Under the pieces are notes generated by a model, which worked only from the letters and a program-made list of their open reading frames with translations, searched no databases and was not told the origin of the DNA. A stretch of 64,000 nucleotides of DNA from Streptomyces sp. NBC_01471 (GTDB lineage: Bacteria > Actinomycetota > Actinomycetes > Streptomycetales > Streptomycetaceae): assembly GCF_041438865.1 (NCBI RefSeq), contig NZ_CP109450.1, positions 372,001-436,000 on the forward strand, given 5' to 3'. Both the position numbers and the translations under genes were made by a program. Of the stretch, positions 54,759 through 63,110 are shown piece after piece (position 1 is the first letter of the stretch; every line of letters begins with the position of its first letter).

Positions 54759-55723
54759 CGGGCCGCCCCTTCCGGGACGATCACGACACGTCCTGTGGTG
54801 ATGCCGTCGGCGACCCGCTGGACCGCTGCTGCCGCGTCCTTGAGCGCGACCCGCTCGGAGACCAGCGGCTTGACGGTCCCCTCGGCGGCGAGCGCGGTCA
54901 GCTCGGCGTGGCAGCGGCCGATGGACGCGGGGTCCTTCTGCGCGTACAGGCCCCAGTGCAGGCCCATGATCGTGTAGTTCTTCACCAGCGCGTGGTTGAG
55001 CGCGGCGGTCGGGATGACGCCGCTGGCGAACCCGACGACCACGATCCGGCCCTCGAAAGCCACGCACTTGACCGACTTGGCGTACGCGTCGCCGCCGACC
55101 GGGTCGTAGACCACGTCAGCGCCGCGGCCCCCGGTGAACTCCTTGACCTGGGCGATGATGTCGTCGGTGCGCCGGTCGATGACCAGGTCGCACCCCAGCT
55201 CCGCGGCGATGCGGGCCTTCTCCGGGCCGCCGGCCACACCGATGACCCTGGCACCGGCGGCCTTGCCCAGCTGGACTGCGGCGCTGCCGACACCGCCCGC
55301 CGCCGCGTGCACCAGGAGCGTCTCGCCGCTCCGGAGGTGTGCGCGGCGGTGCAGGCCGAACCAGCCCGTCTGATAGCCGATGTGCAGCGCGGCGGCCTCC
55401 GCGTCGTCCAGCGCGGGAGGTGCCGGGAGCACAGCGGCCTCGTCGACGACGACGTACTCGGCGAAACCGCCGTGCGGCAGCGCCGGGTTGGCGATCACCC
55501 TGCGGCCGTCGGCGGTCTCGCCGCAGACCTCCACGCCCGGCGTGAACGGCAGCGGCGGGCGCACCTGGTACTGGCCCCGGCAGAGCAGCGCGTCGGGGAA
55601 GTTGATGTTGGCGGCCAGGACCTTCAGCTTGAGCTGACCCGGGCCGGCCTGCGGCTCCGCCACCTCGTCGAGGCGCATGACCGCGCCGGGCTCGCCGTTC
55701 TCGTGCACTTGCCATGCCTGCAT
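54755..55723 (-). CDS. NADPH:quinone reductase-type MDR oxidoreductase
   Basis: A 322-aa zinc-free medium-chain dehydrogenase: a GroES-like N-terminus with FPDALLCRGQYQVRPPLPF and PGVEVCGE, then the nucleotide-binding LVHAAAGGVGSAAVQLGKAAGA. DVVYDPVGGDAYAKS follows. The start at 55723 has GGAGG upstream. It opens the acyl-CoA dehydrogenase operon, so it may reduce an enoyl-CoA or quinone within it. It is divergent from an SDR gene. Confidence 0.9.
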   Translation of the reverse strand: MQAWQVHENGEPGAVMRLDEVAEPQAGPGQLKLKVLAANINFPDALLCRGQYQVRPPLPFTPGVEVCGETADGRRVIANPALPHGGFAEYVVVDEAAVLPAPPALDDAEAAALHIGYQTGWFGLHRRAHLRSGETLLVHAAAGGVGSAAVQLGKAAGARVIGVAGGPEKARIAAELGCDLVIDRRTDDIIAQVKEFTGGRGADVVYDPVGGDAYAKSVKCVAFEGRIVVVGFASGVIPTAALNHALVKNYTIMGLHWGLYAQKDPASIGRCHAELTALAAEGTVKPLVSERVALKDAAAAVQRVADGITTGRVVIVPEGAAR

Positions 55724-55769
55724 CAGAGGCCTCCACACACCGTAGGCTGTACTGCGCTCAGCGCATACT

Positions 55770-55781
55770 AAGCGGTCGCTT
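55770..55781. promoter_or_regulatory. Palindrome between acyl-CoA operon and SDR gene
   Basis: AAGCG-GT-CGCTT lies in the 142-bp divergent region. TetR-type regulators of acyl-CoA genes in actinobacteria often use similar sites. No regulator gene is beside it in this window. Confidence 0.45.
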
Positions 55782-55865
55782 GCTCCGCTGTGAACCGTCC
55801 CCGCCGACCGGTTCCGCACCGCCGGGGCTCTGGAGGTTTCAGGGCGCAGGCGGTATCGATGCCCC

Positions 55866-56753
55866 ATGACGGACTACGGCTGCCCGGGACTGCCCGCCCC
55901 TCCCCCGCCCGGCGTAAGCGCACTGCCACCGGGCACCTACGAGGGGAGCGTAGTGATGGTGACGGGCGGCGGCTCGGGGCTCGGGAAGGCGATGGCCGCC
56001 GAGTTCGCGCGGCTCGGCGCCGCGCTGGTCGTCGTCGGACGCGACGCGGAGCGGCTGGAACGGGCGCGCGAGGAACTGGGAGCGCTGGGCGGGCGCGTGG
56101 TGAGCGCCGTGTGCGACATCCGGGAGCCGGAGCGGGTGGCCGGGGCGTTCGACGCGGCCGAATCGGCTGTCGGACTGCCCACAGTGCTGGTGAACAGCGC
56201 AGCGGCCAACTTCCCCGTCCCCGCCGAGGACATGTCGCCGAACGCCTGGCGCGCGGTGCTCGACACCACGCTCACCGGCACCTGGTTCATGACGCGCGAG
56301 TTCGGCCGCAGGCACCTGGCGGCGCGAACCGGCGGATCGGTGATCAATGTGGGTGCTTCCTACGCCTGGACCGGCGGACCCGGATTCGCGCACTCCGCCG
56401 CCGCCAAGGCGGGGGTGAAGAACCTGGTCGAGACCCTGGCGGTGGAGTGGGGGCCGTACGGCATCCAGGTCAACGGCCTGGTGCCGGGGCTCTTCCCGCA
56501 CGCGGATCTGCCCGGAGCGATCCGCGGCCATCTGGACGGCGCCGACGACAAGGGCGTACGGCAGCCGGCCCTGCGGGTCGGCGAGCCGCACGAGCTGGGC
56601 TGGGCCGCGACCTTCCTGGCCTCACCGTACGCACGCTTCATCTCCGGGCACACCCTGGTGGTGGACGGCGCGAACTGGCAGCGGCGCGGGCTGGTCGGCG
56701 CTCCGGTGGTGACTGTGCGCGAACAACTCGGGCGGGGACCGTTCACGCCGTGA
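55866..56753 (+). CDS. SDR, 2,4-dienoyl-CoA reductase-like
   Basis: A 295-aa Rossmann enzyme with VMVTGGGSGLGKAMAAE for NADP and VNSAAANFPVPAEDMS in place of the classical NNAG. Instead of YxxxK it has Y-N10-S-xxx-K (SYAWTGGPG to HSAAAKAGV), with the same spacing as Tyr199-Ser210-Lys214 of human DECR1. That suggests reduction of a dienoyl- or enoyl-CoA. It fits the acyl-CoA genes on each side. Confidence 0.88.
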   Translation: MTDYGCPGLPAPPPPGVSALPPGTYEGSVVMVTGGGSGLGKAMAAEFARLGAALVVVGRDAERLERAREELGALGGRVVSAVCDIREPERVAGAFDAAESAVGLPTVLVNSAAANFPVPAEDMSPNAWRAVLDTTLTGTWFMTREFGRRHLAARTGGSVINVGASYAWTGGPGFAHSAAAKAGVKNLVETLAVEWGPYGIQVNGLVPGLFPHADLPGAIRGHLDGADDKGVRQPALRVGEPHELGWAATFLASPYARFISGHTLVVDGANWQRRGLVGAPVVTVREQLGRGPFTP

Positions 56754-56842
56754 AGCACCGGGCGGGTACGCCCTGACGGCCCGGTCCCCCGATTCGGGCG
56801 AGCCCTGCGGTCCGGGCCTGATGGCGGCACCGGGCCTGGGCC

Positions 56843-57676
56843 CTAACGGCCCTCGAACCCCGGCTCCCGGCGGGCCGCTCCGGCCGCGTACCCCTCCCGG
56901 ACGTCCTCGGATGTCAGCGTGAGGGCGGCAGCCATGGCCGTACGGTCCAGAGCGGCGGCCAGACCCGCGTCTGCGAAGGCGTCGATGTCGCGCTTCACGG
57001 CGCGGACCGCGAGCGGTGCGTTGGCCGCGATCCCGGCCGCGACCTCCCGTGCGGCGGTGTCCAGCCGCGCGCGTTCCACGACCAGCTGGACGAGCCCGAG
57101 GCGTTCCGCGGTGCGGACGTCGATACGGCGCCCGGTCAGCGCCAGGAACTTGGCCCAGCCCGCCCCGGCCTCCCTGGCGATCCGCAGGTCTCCGCCCGCG
57201 TCGACGGCGACGCCGAGCTGCGCTTCGGGGAGCGCGAACACCGCGTCGTCGGCCGCGACCCGGATGTCCGCCAACAGGGCCAGCTCGAAGCCGAACCCGA
57301 GGCAGTAGCCCTGCACGGCGGCCACCACCGGCTGCGGGAGTCCCGCGAAGACCGCGAAACGCTCGTGCACCCAGCGGATGCCCTCGTAGTAGCGCTGGGT
57401 GCGCTCGGCCGGGGACCGTCCGGTGATCGCGCCACCGGGGGCCGTGACGTCGATGCCCGCGCAGAACGCGCGCCCGTCCGCACGCAGCAGCACGACCCGG
57501 ACCGCCGGGTCGAAGCGGATACGGTCGGCCAGCAGACCCAGCTGGCGGCTCGACTCCCAGCTCCAGCCGTTGAGCCGCTCGGGGCAGCAGAGCGTGAGGA
57601 CCGCCACCCCGTCCTCGACCCGCAGAGTGATGCGCTCCTCGCCGTCCGGGACGTCCGTGCTCAGCGTGTCAATCAT
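56843..57676 (-). CDS. Enoyl-CoA hydratase/isomerase
   Basis: A 277-aa crotonase-fold protein. The oxyanion loop is RAFCAGIDVTAPGG, a second is QGYCLGFGFELALLADIR, and the catalytic Glu is in FALPEAQLGV. The start at 57676 follows AGGGGGTG; the longer frame is rejected. It converges with the DECR-type SDR. It would hydrate or isomerise an enoyl-CoA; the chain is not known. Confidence 0.9.
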   Translation of the reverse strand: MIDTLSTDVPDGEERITLRVEDGVAVLTLCCPERLNGWSWESSRQLGLLADRIRFDPAVRVVLLRADGRAFCAGIDVTAPGGAITGRSPAERTQRYYEGIRWVHERFAVFAGLPQPVVAAVQGYCLGFGFELALLADIRVAADDAVFALPEAQLGVAVDAGGDLRIAREAGAGWAKFLALTGRRIDVRTAERLGLVQLVVERARLDTAAREVAAGIAANAPLAVRAVKRDIDAFADAGLAAALDRTAMAAALTLTSEDVREGYAAGAARREPGFEGR

Positions 57677-57759
57677 CCGCACCCCCTGGGCCGCTGCCCC
57701 GGTCCCCCGCCCGGCCCGGGACGCCATAACTGACGGCCCATCAGACTAGGGGGTGCAGT

Positions 57760-58050
57760 TCAGCGCCGGAAGACCTCGAAGGGGACCGCCGGCCTGCCGC
57801 CGAACCGCGCGCTCGCCGCCTTGGTGTTTGCGGTCAGGAAGGTACGACCGTACGTCCACCGCGTGCGTGAGTGAGACCGGTCCGGCGACCGCCACCCGGC
57901 GCACGCCGTTCCACGGCTGGAGCCCCCGCGTGGCCCGCTCGGGGAAGATCCAGCGGTTTCCCGCCTCGCCGCGCGTGGCGATGAGACGGAAGGATGTCCC
58001 GCCCCTCGACCGTCCACCCCGCGACGGCGGCGGCACCGGCGTTGGCACGG
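57760..58050 (-). pseudogene. Possible frameshifted gene remnant
   Basis: On the minus strand one frame reads SFRLIATRGEAGNRWIFPE and WNGVRRVAVAGPVSLTHAVD, then loses sense, while the next frame takes over with FLTANTKAASARFGGRPAV and a normal stop. The change-over is near 57840-57850. No start codon with a ribosome site is evident. I do not recognise the family; it may also be non-coding. Confidence 0.3.
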
Positions 58051-58106
58051 GTTCCAACTGCTCAGTCCTCACCGTATGATCGCCCACCGGTCGCCGGTGG
58101 CAACGC

Positions 58107-59405
58107 TCAGATCTCGCCCCGGACGAGGGCGAGCAGCCGGTCGAGCACCCGCGGCCCGCCGGCCCTGAGCCCGTCGTGCTCGAACTCGTCGGTGACCCAG
58201 GTGCGCAGCCCCCGGATGGACCGGGCGGTGCGCAGCGCCTGTTCCGTGTCGACGTACATGTCGTCGTGGTAGACGGCGGCGGCGACCGGCACCTCGTTCG
58301 CCGCGAGCCGGTCCCGGTCGTAGAGCCGGGGCCAGTCCGCACGAGCGGCGAGCAGGTCGGCGGTCTCGCGCAGCGGGCGCAGGGCCGGATCCACCTCGAA
58401 GTGCCAGGGGTGCACGGACTCGCCGGTGAAGGGCAGCGGGACGTCGCCCGCGAGGGCCACGTCCGCGTCGAAGGCCGGGAATTCGGTGCGCACCCGCTCG
58501 GCCGACCAGGCGGTGGGGCCGCTGTCCTGCCCGTAGGCCGACTCGTGCACCAGCGCGTACAGCGGGTGCGCGGCGAAGGAGAGCGCGGCGTGCACCCTCT
58601 CCTGGAAGGCGTCGGAGAGCTGCGGGCCCTGCGCGGTCTCGACGAAGGCGTCCTCGATGAGGTAGTGCAGGGCGTGGCTGCCCTCCCCGCCGCCCAGTGC
58701 GATGCCCAGGGACTGGAAGGCTTCGACGGTAAGGGTGTAACCGCTGTTCAGCACCGGGCGGTTGGCGCGCAGATGGGCGGCGATGCGGCGGGCACCCGCG
58801 ACATCCTGCGGGTAGCGGGCGTAGTGCGCGGCCGTCTTGCGGGCGATGCGGGGGTAGGCGGCCCGGTAGACGTCGTCCGCGTGCCCGTCGAGTGTGGGAA
58901 GACCGCCGGTGATCAGTGCGGCGGCGAGACCCTCGGGCGCCGCTGAGAGGTAGCGGACGGCGCAGAACCCGCCGAAGCTCTGGCCGAGTACGGTCCACGG
59001 CGCACCGCCGGTGAGCCGCGGGCGGATGCGCTCGCAGTCCCGGACGATCGAGTCGGAGCGGAAGTGCCCGAGATAGCGGGCCTGCTCGGCGGGGCCGCCG
59101 CGCAGGGGGAGGGTCTGGCGGTTGACGGGCGTGGAGGATCCGGTGCCGCGCTGGTCGAGCAGTAGCACCCGGAACTCCTGTACGGCGCGGCCGAGCCAGG
59201 CCTGCTTCCCGTGGAACCGGTTCGCACCGAATCCGGGGCCGCCCTGGAGGTACAGCAACCACGGGAGGCCGGCGTCCGCCTTGTCGGATGCGACGACCTC
59301 GCGGGCGTACAGCTCGATCTGTTCCCCGTCCGGCTGCGCATGGTCGAGGGGAACCTGGAACCGGTGGTCGGTGAGGACGAGGCCGGGCTGGTGGTAACGG
59401 GTCAT
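58107..59405 (-). CDS. Alpha/beta hydrolase, proline iminopeptidase-like (S33)
   Basis: A 432-aa cytoplasmic serine peptidase. LYLQGGPGFGANR is the oxyanion region (HGGPG type), LLDQRGTGSSTPV follows, and GQSFGGF holds the nucleophile Ser. The likely acid and His are in YHDDMYVDTE and DEFEHDGLR. ATG 59405 follows AGGAG. Family members remove N-terminal proline or other residues from small peptides. It follows the sugar isomerase-type gene by 78 bp. Confidence 0.88.
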   Translation of the reverse strand: MTRYHQPGLVLTDHRFQVPLDHAQPDGEQIELYAREVVASDKADAGLPWLLYLQGGPGFGANRFHGKQAWLGRAVQEFRVLLLDQRGTGSSTPVNRQTLPLRGGPAEQARYLGHFRSDSIVRDCERIRPRLTGGAPWTVLGQSFGGFCAVRYLSAAPEGLAAALITGGLPTLDGHADDVYRAAYPRIARKTAAHYARYPQDVAGARRIAAHLRANRPVLNSGYTLTVEAFQSLGIALGGGEGSHALHYLIEDAFVETAQGPQLSDAFQERVHAALSFAAHPLYALVHESAYGQDSGPTAWSAERVRTEFPAFDADVALAGDVPLPFTGESVHPWHFEVDPALRPLRETADLLAARADWPRLYDRDRLAANEVPVAAAVYHDDMYVDTEQALRTARSIRGLRTWVTDEFEHDGLRAGGPRVLDRLLALVRGEI

Positions 59406-59483
59406 CGGTACTCCTGGTCGGACGTGCGGCACCCTCATGATCCACCATCCCGGTCCGCGATACGCCATGCCCGGCGGACCGGA

Positions 59484-60908
59484 TCAGACGGTGACCTCCA
59501 CCAGTTCCGGACCGCCCAGACCGGCCAGCGCCCGCAGGTCGGGCAGCAGCCGCCCAGTGGCGAGCGCCCAGTGGTGTCCGACACCGCTCGCGCTCCAGGC
59601 GTCGGTCCACTCCCCCGGGTCCACCCCGAAGTCGACCCGGGACGTGGTGTTGCCGATCTTCAGCCGCGGGCCGCCGACGACCTCGCCCTCGGCGGCGACG
59701 ATCCGGTAGCGGCCGTCGCGGGTCTGCCCGAGCCCGACCAGGGTGACCGGGCCGTGCCGCACGTCGAACTCGACGGAGACCCCCCAGCCGCGCTTGCCGT
59801 GAAACACCCCGAGACCGCGCAGCAGCGGGCGTCCGTCGCTGATGGCGAGATGACCGGGGCCGTCGTGGCCCATCTCGACGATCCCCGCGCGGAAATCGAG
59901 CGCCTGGAGTTCGGTGAAGGAGCCGCCGGCGCCGAGCCGGCCGGCGATCAGCATGGCCAGCGAGGTGCGCAGTTCGTACTCGCCGCAGACCGGGATCCCG
60001 CGTGCGGTCAGCAGTGAGGCGCCCAGGGTGAGCCCGGCGCCCAGCCGTTCGTGGATGTCGCCGTCGAGTCCGCGGTGGTAGTACGCGAGCGAGTCGAGGT
60101 CGAAGTCGGCGACGAGCCGGTCGAGACCGGCGGACACCCTGGCCGCCCAGGCCAGATCGCCGGGTGCGACGGAGCCGTCGATCTCGAAGAGCCGCCGGGT
60201 CTCCGCGAGCCTCGACCCGGTCGCGTCGTCGTCCGCCTGCTCGACCCGGACCCGCAGGTCGTCGATCTCCAGCACCTCGACATGTCCGCCGAGAGTGCCC
60301 GGGACCATGGTGAGGTCGGTGGACACGTCGTACATCCCCGGATAGAGGTGCCCCAGCAGTCCGTGCCGGCCCTGCCGCAGCACGGCCCGCACACCGGCCG
60401 CGCGGACCCAGCGGCCGATCCGCTCCCAGGCCCGCTCGTCCTCCAGGTGTCCGGAGACCGAGCGGAACTCCACCCCCACCCGCTCGAAGGTGCCGGCCAT
60501 CTCCGGCAGCGGACAGGCGCCGCAGTACGCCAGCCAGTCCCCGGTGCCGAAGGAGCCGTGGTCCATCGCCTCGGTGGGCTGGAGGTTGACGAGCAGGACG
60601 GGAGCGCCGCTGCGCTGGGCCACCGGGACCAGCATGGTGGCGGTCAGATACGTCGCGAGGAAGCAGACGATGAGGTCGCATCCCGCGGCGCGCAGCCGCT
60701 CCGCCGCTTCGGCGCCCTCCTGCGCGTCGGAGACGAATCCGGCATCCACCACCTCCGCGCCGAGTCCGCGCAACCGCTCCGCCACCCTGGCGGCGGAGCG
60801 GCGCAACTGCGGGAGCAGTTCCGGGAACTGCGGCCAGTACGCGCCGAGCCCGCCCGCTACGAGTCCGACCTTGGGCCTGCGGGCGACGGCGGGTGTCCGT
60901 GCGGTCAT
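59484..60908 (-). CDS. L-arabinose/L-fucose isomerase-like protein
   Basis: A 474-aa protein of the sugar isomerase superfamily: KVGLVAGGLGAYWPQFPEL at the N-terminus, CDLIVCFLATYLTATMLVP, LYPGMYDVSTDLTMV and GEYELRTSLAMLIAG. Likely metal ligands are the Glu in CGEYEL, the Glu/His in VEMGHDGPGH and the His pair in GVGHHWALATG. It is not an RhaA-type rhamnose isomerase. It lies 67 bp after a rhamnose-type binding protein and probably acts on the imported sugar. The exact sugar is open. Confidence 0.82.
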   Translation of the reverse strand: MTARTPAVARRPKVGLVAGGLGAYWPQFPELLPQLRRSAARVAERLRGLGAEVVDAGFVSDAQEGAEAAERLRAAGCDLIVCFLATYLTATMLVPVAQRSGAPVLLVNLQPTEAMDHGSFGTGDWLAYCGACPLPEMAGTFERVGVEFRSVSGHLEDERAWERIGRWVRAAGVRAVLRQGRHGLLGHLYPGMYDVSTDLTMVPGTLGGHVEVLEIDDLRVRVEQADDDATGSRLAETRRLFEIDGSVAPGDLAWAARVSAGLDRLVADFDLDSLAYYHRGLDGDIHERLGAGLTLGASLLTARGIPVCGEYELRTSLAMLIAGRLGAGGSFTELQALDFRAGIVEMGHDGPGHLAISDGRPLLRGLGVFHGKRGWGVSVEFDVRHGPVTLVGLGQTRDGRYRIVAAEGEVVGGPRLKIGNTTSRVDFGVDPGEWTDAWSASGVGHHWALATGRLLPDLRALAGLGGPELVEVTV

Positions 60909-60975
60909 GCGGTCCAGTGCTCCCGTCCGGTCCGTGCGGTGTGATCGCTGGGTGCGGGGTGCTGTGCCTCAGGGT

Positions 60976-62100
60976 TCAGAAGGCCCGGCAGGCCCGGCGG
61001 GATCGGAAGTTGAACCGGTCGATGTTGGCCTTGTCGAAGACGGTGGGCGGTCCGAGGATGACCTCGCCGTCCTTGCCGACGGTGTAGTCGCCCAGGTCTC
61101 CGGCCTTGAACTTCTCGCCCTCGGCCCCGGTGATCTGCCCGGAGGCGAGCGCCGCCGCCGCGTACGACGCGAGCTTGCCGAGCTTCTTGGGGTCCCAGAG
61201 CGCGAACTGCGCGACGGTCTCGTCCTTGACGTACTTGCGCATCTGGTTGGGGGTGCCCAGACCGTTCACGACGACCTTGCCCTTGTACGAGGAGGCGCTG
61301 ATGTACCGGGCGGCCGCGGCGATGCCGACCGTCGTGGGCGAGATGATGCCCTTCAGCTTCGGGTAGGCCTTGAGCAGTCCCTGCGTCTCCTGGAAGGACT
61401 TCTGGTCGTCGTCGTCCCCGTAGGCGACCTTCACCAGCTTCATGTTCTTGTACGCCGGTTTCTTCAGCTCGTCCTTCATGTACGAGATCCAGGTGTTCTG
61501 GTTCGTCGCGTTCTGGGTGGCCGAGAGGATCGCGATCTGGCCCTTGTGGTGCAGCTGCTCGGCGATGTGCTGGATCTGGGTACGGCCGATCTGTTCGGAG
61601 CTCGCCTGGTTGATGAAGATCTGCCGGCAGTCCTTGGCGGTGTCCGAGTCGTACGCGACGACCTTGATGTTCTGCTTCATCGCCTGCTTGAGCGGGCCGC
61701 ACACCGCGTTGGGGTCGTTGGCCGCGATGAGGATGGCGTTCTGCCGCTGCTGGGTGAGGGTGTTGATGTACGAGACCTGGGAGGACGCCTTGGCGTCGGA
61801 CGGACCGACCTCCTTGCCGCCGGCGGCGAACTCCTTGGCGGCGGCGATTCCCGCGTTGTCGACGATCTGCTCGTACGGGTTGTTGATCTGCTTCGGGAGG
61901 AAGGCCAGCTTGAGCCCCTTCTTGAGCGGGGCGTCCGGGTTGGCCTTCTGGCCGCTCTCGGCCGGCTTGTCGTCGTTCTTCACCGAGTCCTTGGTGGTTC
62001 CCGAGCAGCCCGCGAGAGCGAGGGAGCAGACCACGGCTGTGACGGCGAGCGCGCGGGTGCGCGGACGCGTGGCACGGAGGTTCCGGTTGCGGAGGTTCAT
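60976..62100 (-). CDS. rhaS: Sugar ABC transporter substrate-binding lipoprotein, RhaS-like
   Basis: A 374-aa lipoprotein with signal and lipobox (CSLALAGC). The mature part closely follows rhamnose-binding RhaS proteins: LPKQINNPYEQIVDNAG, SYINTLTQQRQNAILIAAND, DSDTAKDCRQIFINQAS, ILSATQNATNQNTWI, KVAYGDDDDQKSFQET and ISPTTVGIAAAARYI. The last ~8 residues (RSRRACRAF) are an unusual tail. ATG 62100 shares four bases with the upstream permease stop. Confidence 0.88.
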   Translation of the reverse strand: MNLRNRNLRATRPRTRALAVTAVVCSLALAGCSGTTKDSVKNDDKPAESGQKANPDAPLKKGLKLAFLPKQINNPYEQIVDNAGIAAAKEFAAGGKEVGPSDAKASSQVSYINTLTQQRQNAILIAANDPNAVCGPLKQAMKQNIKVVAYDSDTAKDCRQIFINQASSEQIGRTQIQHIAEQLHHKGQIAILSATQNATNQNTWISYMKDELKKPAYKNMKLVKVAYGDDDDQKSFQETQGLLKAYPKLKGIISPTTVGIAAAARYISASSYKGKVVVNGLGTPNQMRKYVKDETVAQFALWDPKKLGKLASYAAAALASGQITGAEGEKFKAGDLGDYTVGKDGEVILGPPTVFDKANIDRFNFRSRRACRAF

Positions 62101-63110
62101 GATGTGGAGGGCCTCTCGAATGGTGTCTGGTCGGGGAGTTGGTCGGGGATGCTGCGCCGTTCGGAGACCGCGGTGATGACGCGCGGAGTGAGGACGGACG
62201 CGATGAGCAGCAGGCCGGTGACGATCACCTGGACCTCGTTGGACACATCGTTGAGGGTGAGCAGATTGCCGAGCAGTCCGATCAGCAGGACCCCGGCGAC
62301 CGCGCCGCCGAGCGTTCCCTTTCCGCCGTCGAAGTCGACTCCGCCGAGCAGGACCGAGGCGATGACGGTGAGTTCGAGGCCGATGCCGTTGTCGGCACGG
62401 GCGCTGCCGTAGCGCAGCGTGTAGACGATCCCGGCGAAGGAGGCGACGAGCCCGGACACCGCGAACAGTGCGATCTTGATGCGCCTGACCCGGATGCCCG
62501 CGAAGTACGCCGCGTCCTCCTGGGCGCCGATGGCGAAGAGCGAGCGCCCGAACCCGGTGCAGTGCAGCACCACGGCGGTGATCACGGCCAGCACGATGAA
62601 CAGGGCGACGGGGTACGGCACGAACGTGCCGGGCACCGTCCTGGTGTACGCCGCCCACTTCGCGTACGCGTCCGGGAAGTCGGCGACGGCCTTGTCCCCC
62701 AGGACCACCGACGCGAGGCCCCGGTAGAGGGTGAGCGTTCCGATGGTCACCGCCAGCGAGGGAAGTCCGATGCGGGTGACCAGCCAGCCGTTCAGCACGC
62801 CGCCCGCCGCACCGACCAGCAGGCAGACGGGCACGATCAGTTCGAAGGTCCAGCCCGCGTCCCACAGGGCCCCGGCCAGTGCGCTGGAGAGCCCGAGCAT
62901 CGACGCCACCGAGAGGTCGACCTGCCCGGCGACGACCAGCAGCGTCATCGGCAGGGCGATGAGCGCGATCTCCGCGGTGTCGTCGAGCGCGGCGGAGAGG
63001 TTGGAGGTGTCGGCGAAGCCGTCGGTGGTGCCCGCGCCCGCCAGGAAGACGGCGACCAGGAGGACGGTGACGACGGTGTCCCAGCGCACGTATTTGGTGA
63101 GGGTCGTCAT
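62097..63110 (-). CDS. rhaQ: Sugar ABC transporter permease, RhaQ-like
   Basis: A 337-aa RbsC-type inner-membrane permease with ten or so hydrophobic segments. LLVVAGQVDLSVASMLGLSS is the N-terminal signature, FAIGAQEDAAYFAGIRVRRIK the ATPase-contact loop, and VLLGGVDFDGGKGTLGGAVAG the conserved late motif. It overlaps both neighbours by ATGA. RhaP or RhaQ naming is by position. Confidence 0.88.
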   Translation of the reverse strand: MTTLTKYVRWDTVVTVLLVAVFLAGAGTTDGFADTSNLSAALDDTAEIALIALPMTLLVVAGQVDLSVASMLGLSSALAGALWDAGWTFELIVPVCLLVGAAGGVLNGWLVTRIGLPSLAVTIGTLTLYRGLASVVLGDKAVADFPDAYAKWAAYTRTVPGTFVPYPVALFIVLAVITAVVLHCTGFGRSLFAIGAQEDAAYFAGIRVRRIKIALFAVSGLVASFAGIVYTLRYGSARADNGIGLELTVIASVLLGGVDFDGGKGTLGGAVAGVLLIGLLGNLLTLNDVSNEVQVIVTGLLLIASVLTPRVITAVSERRSIPDQLPDQTPFERPSTS

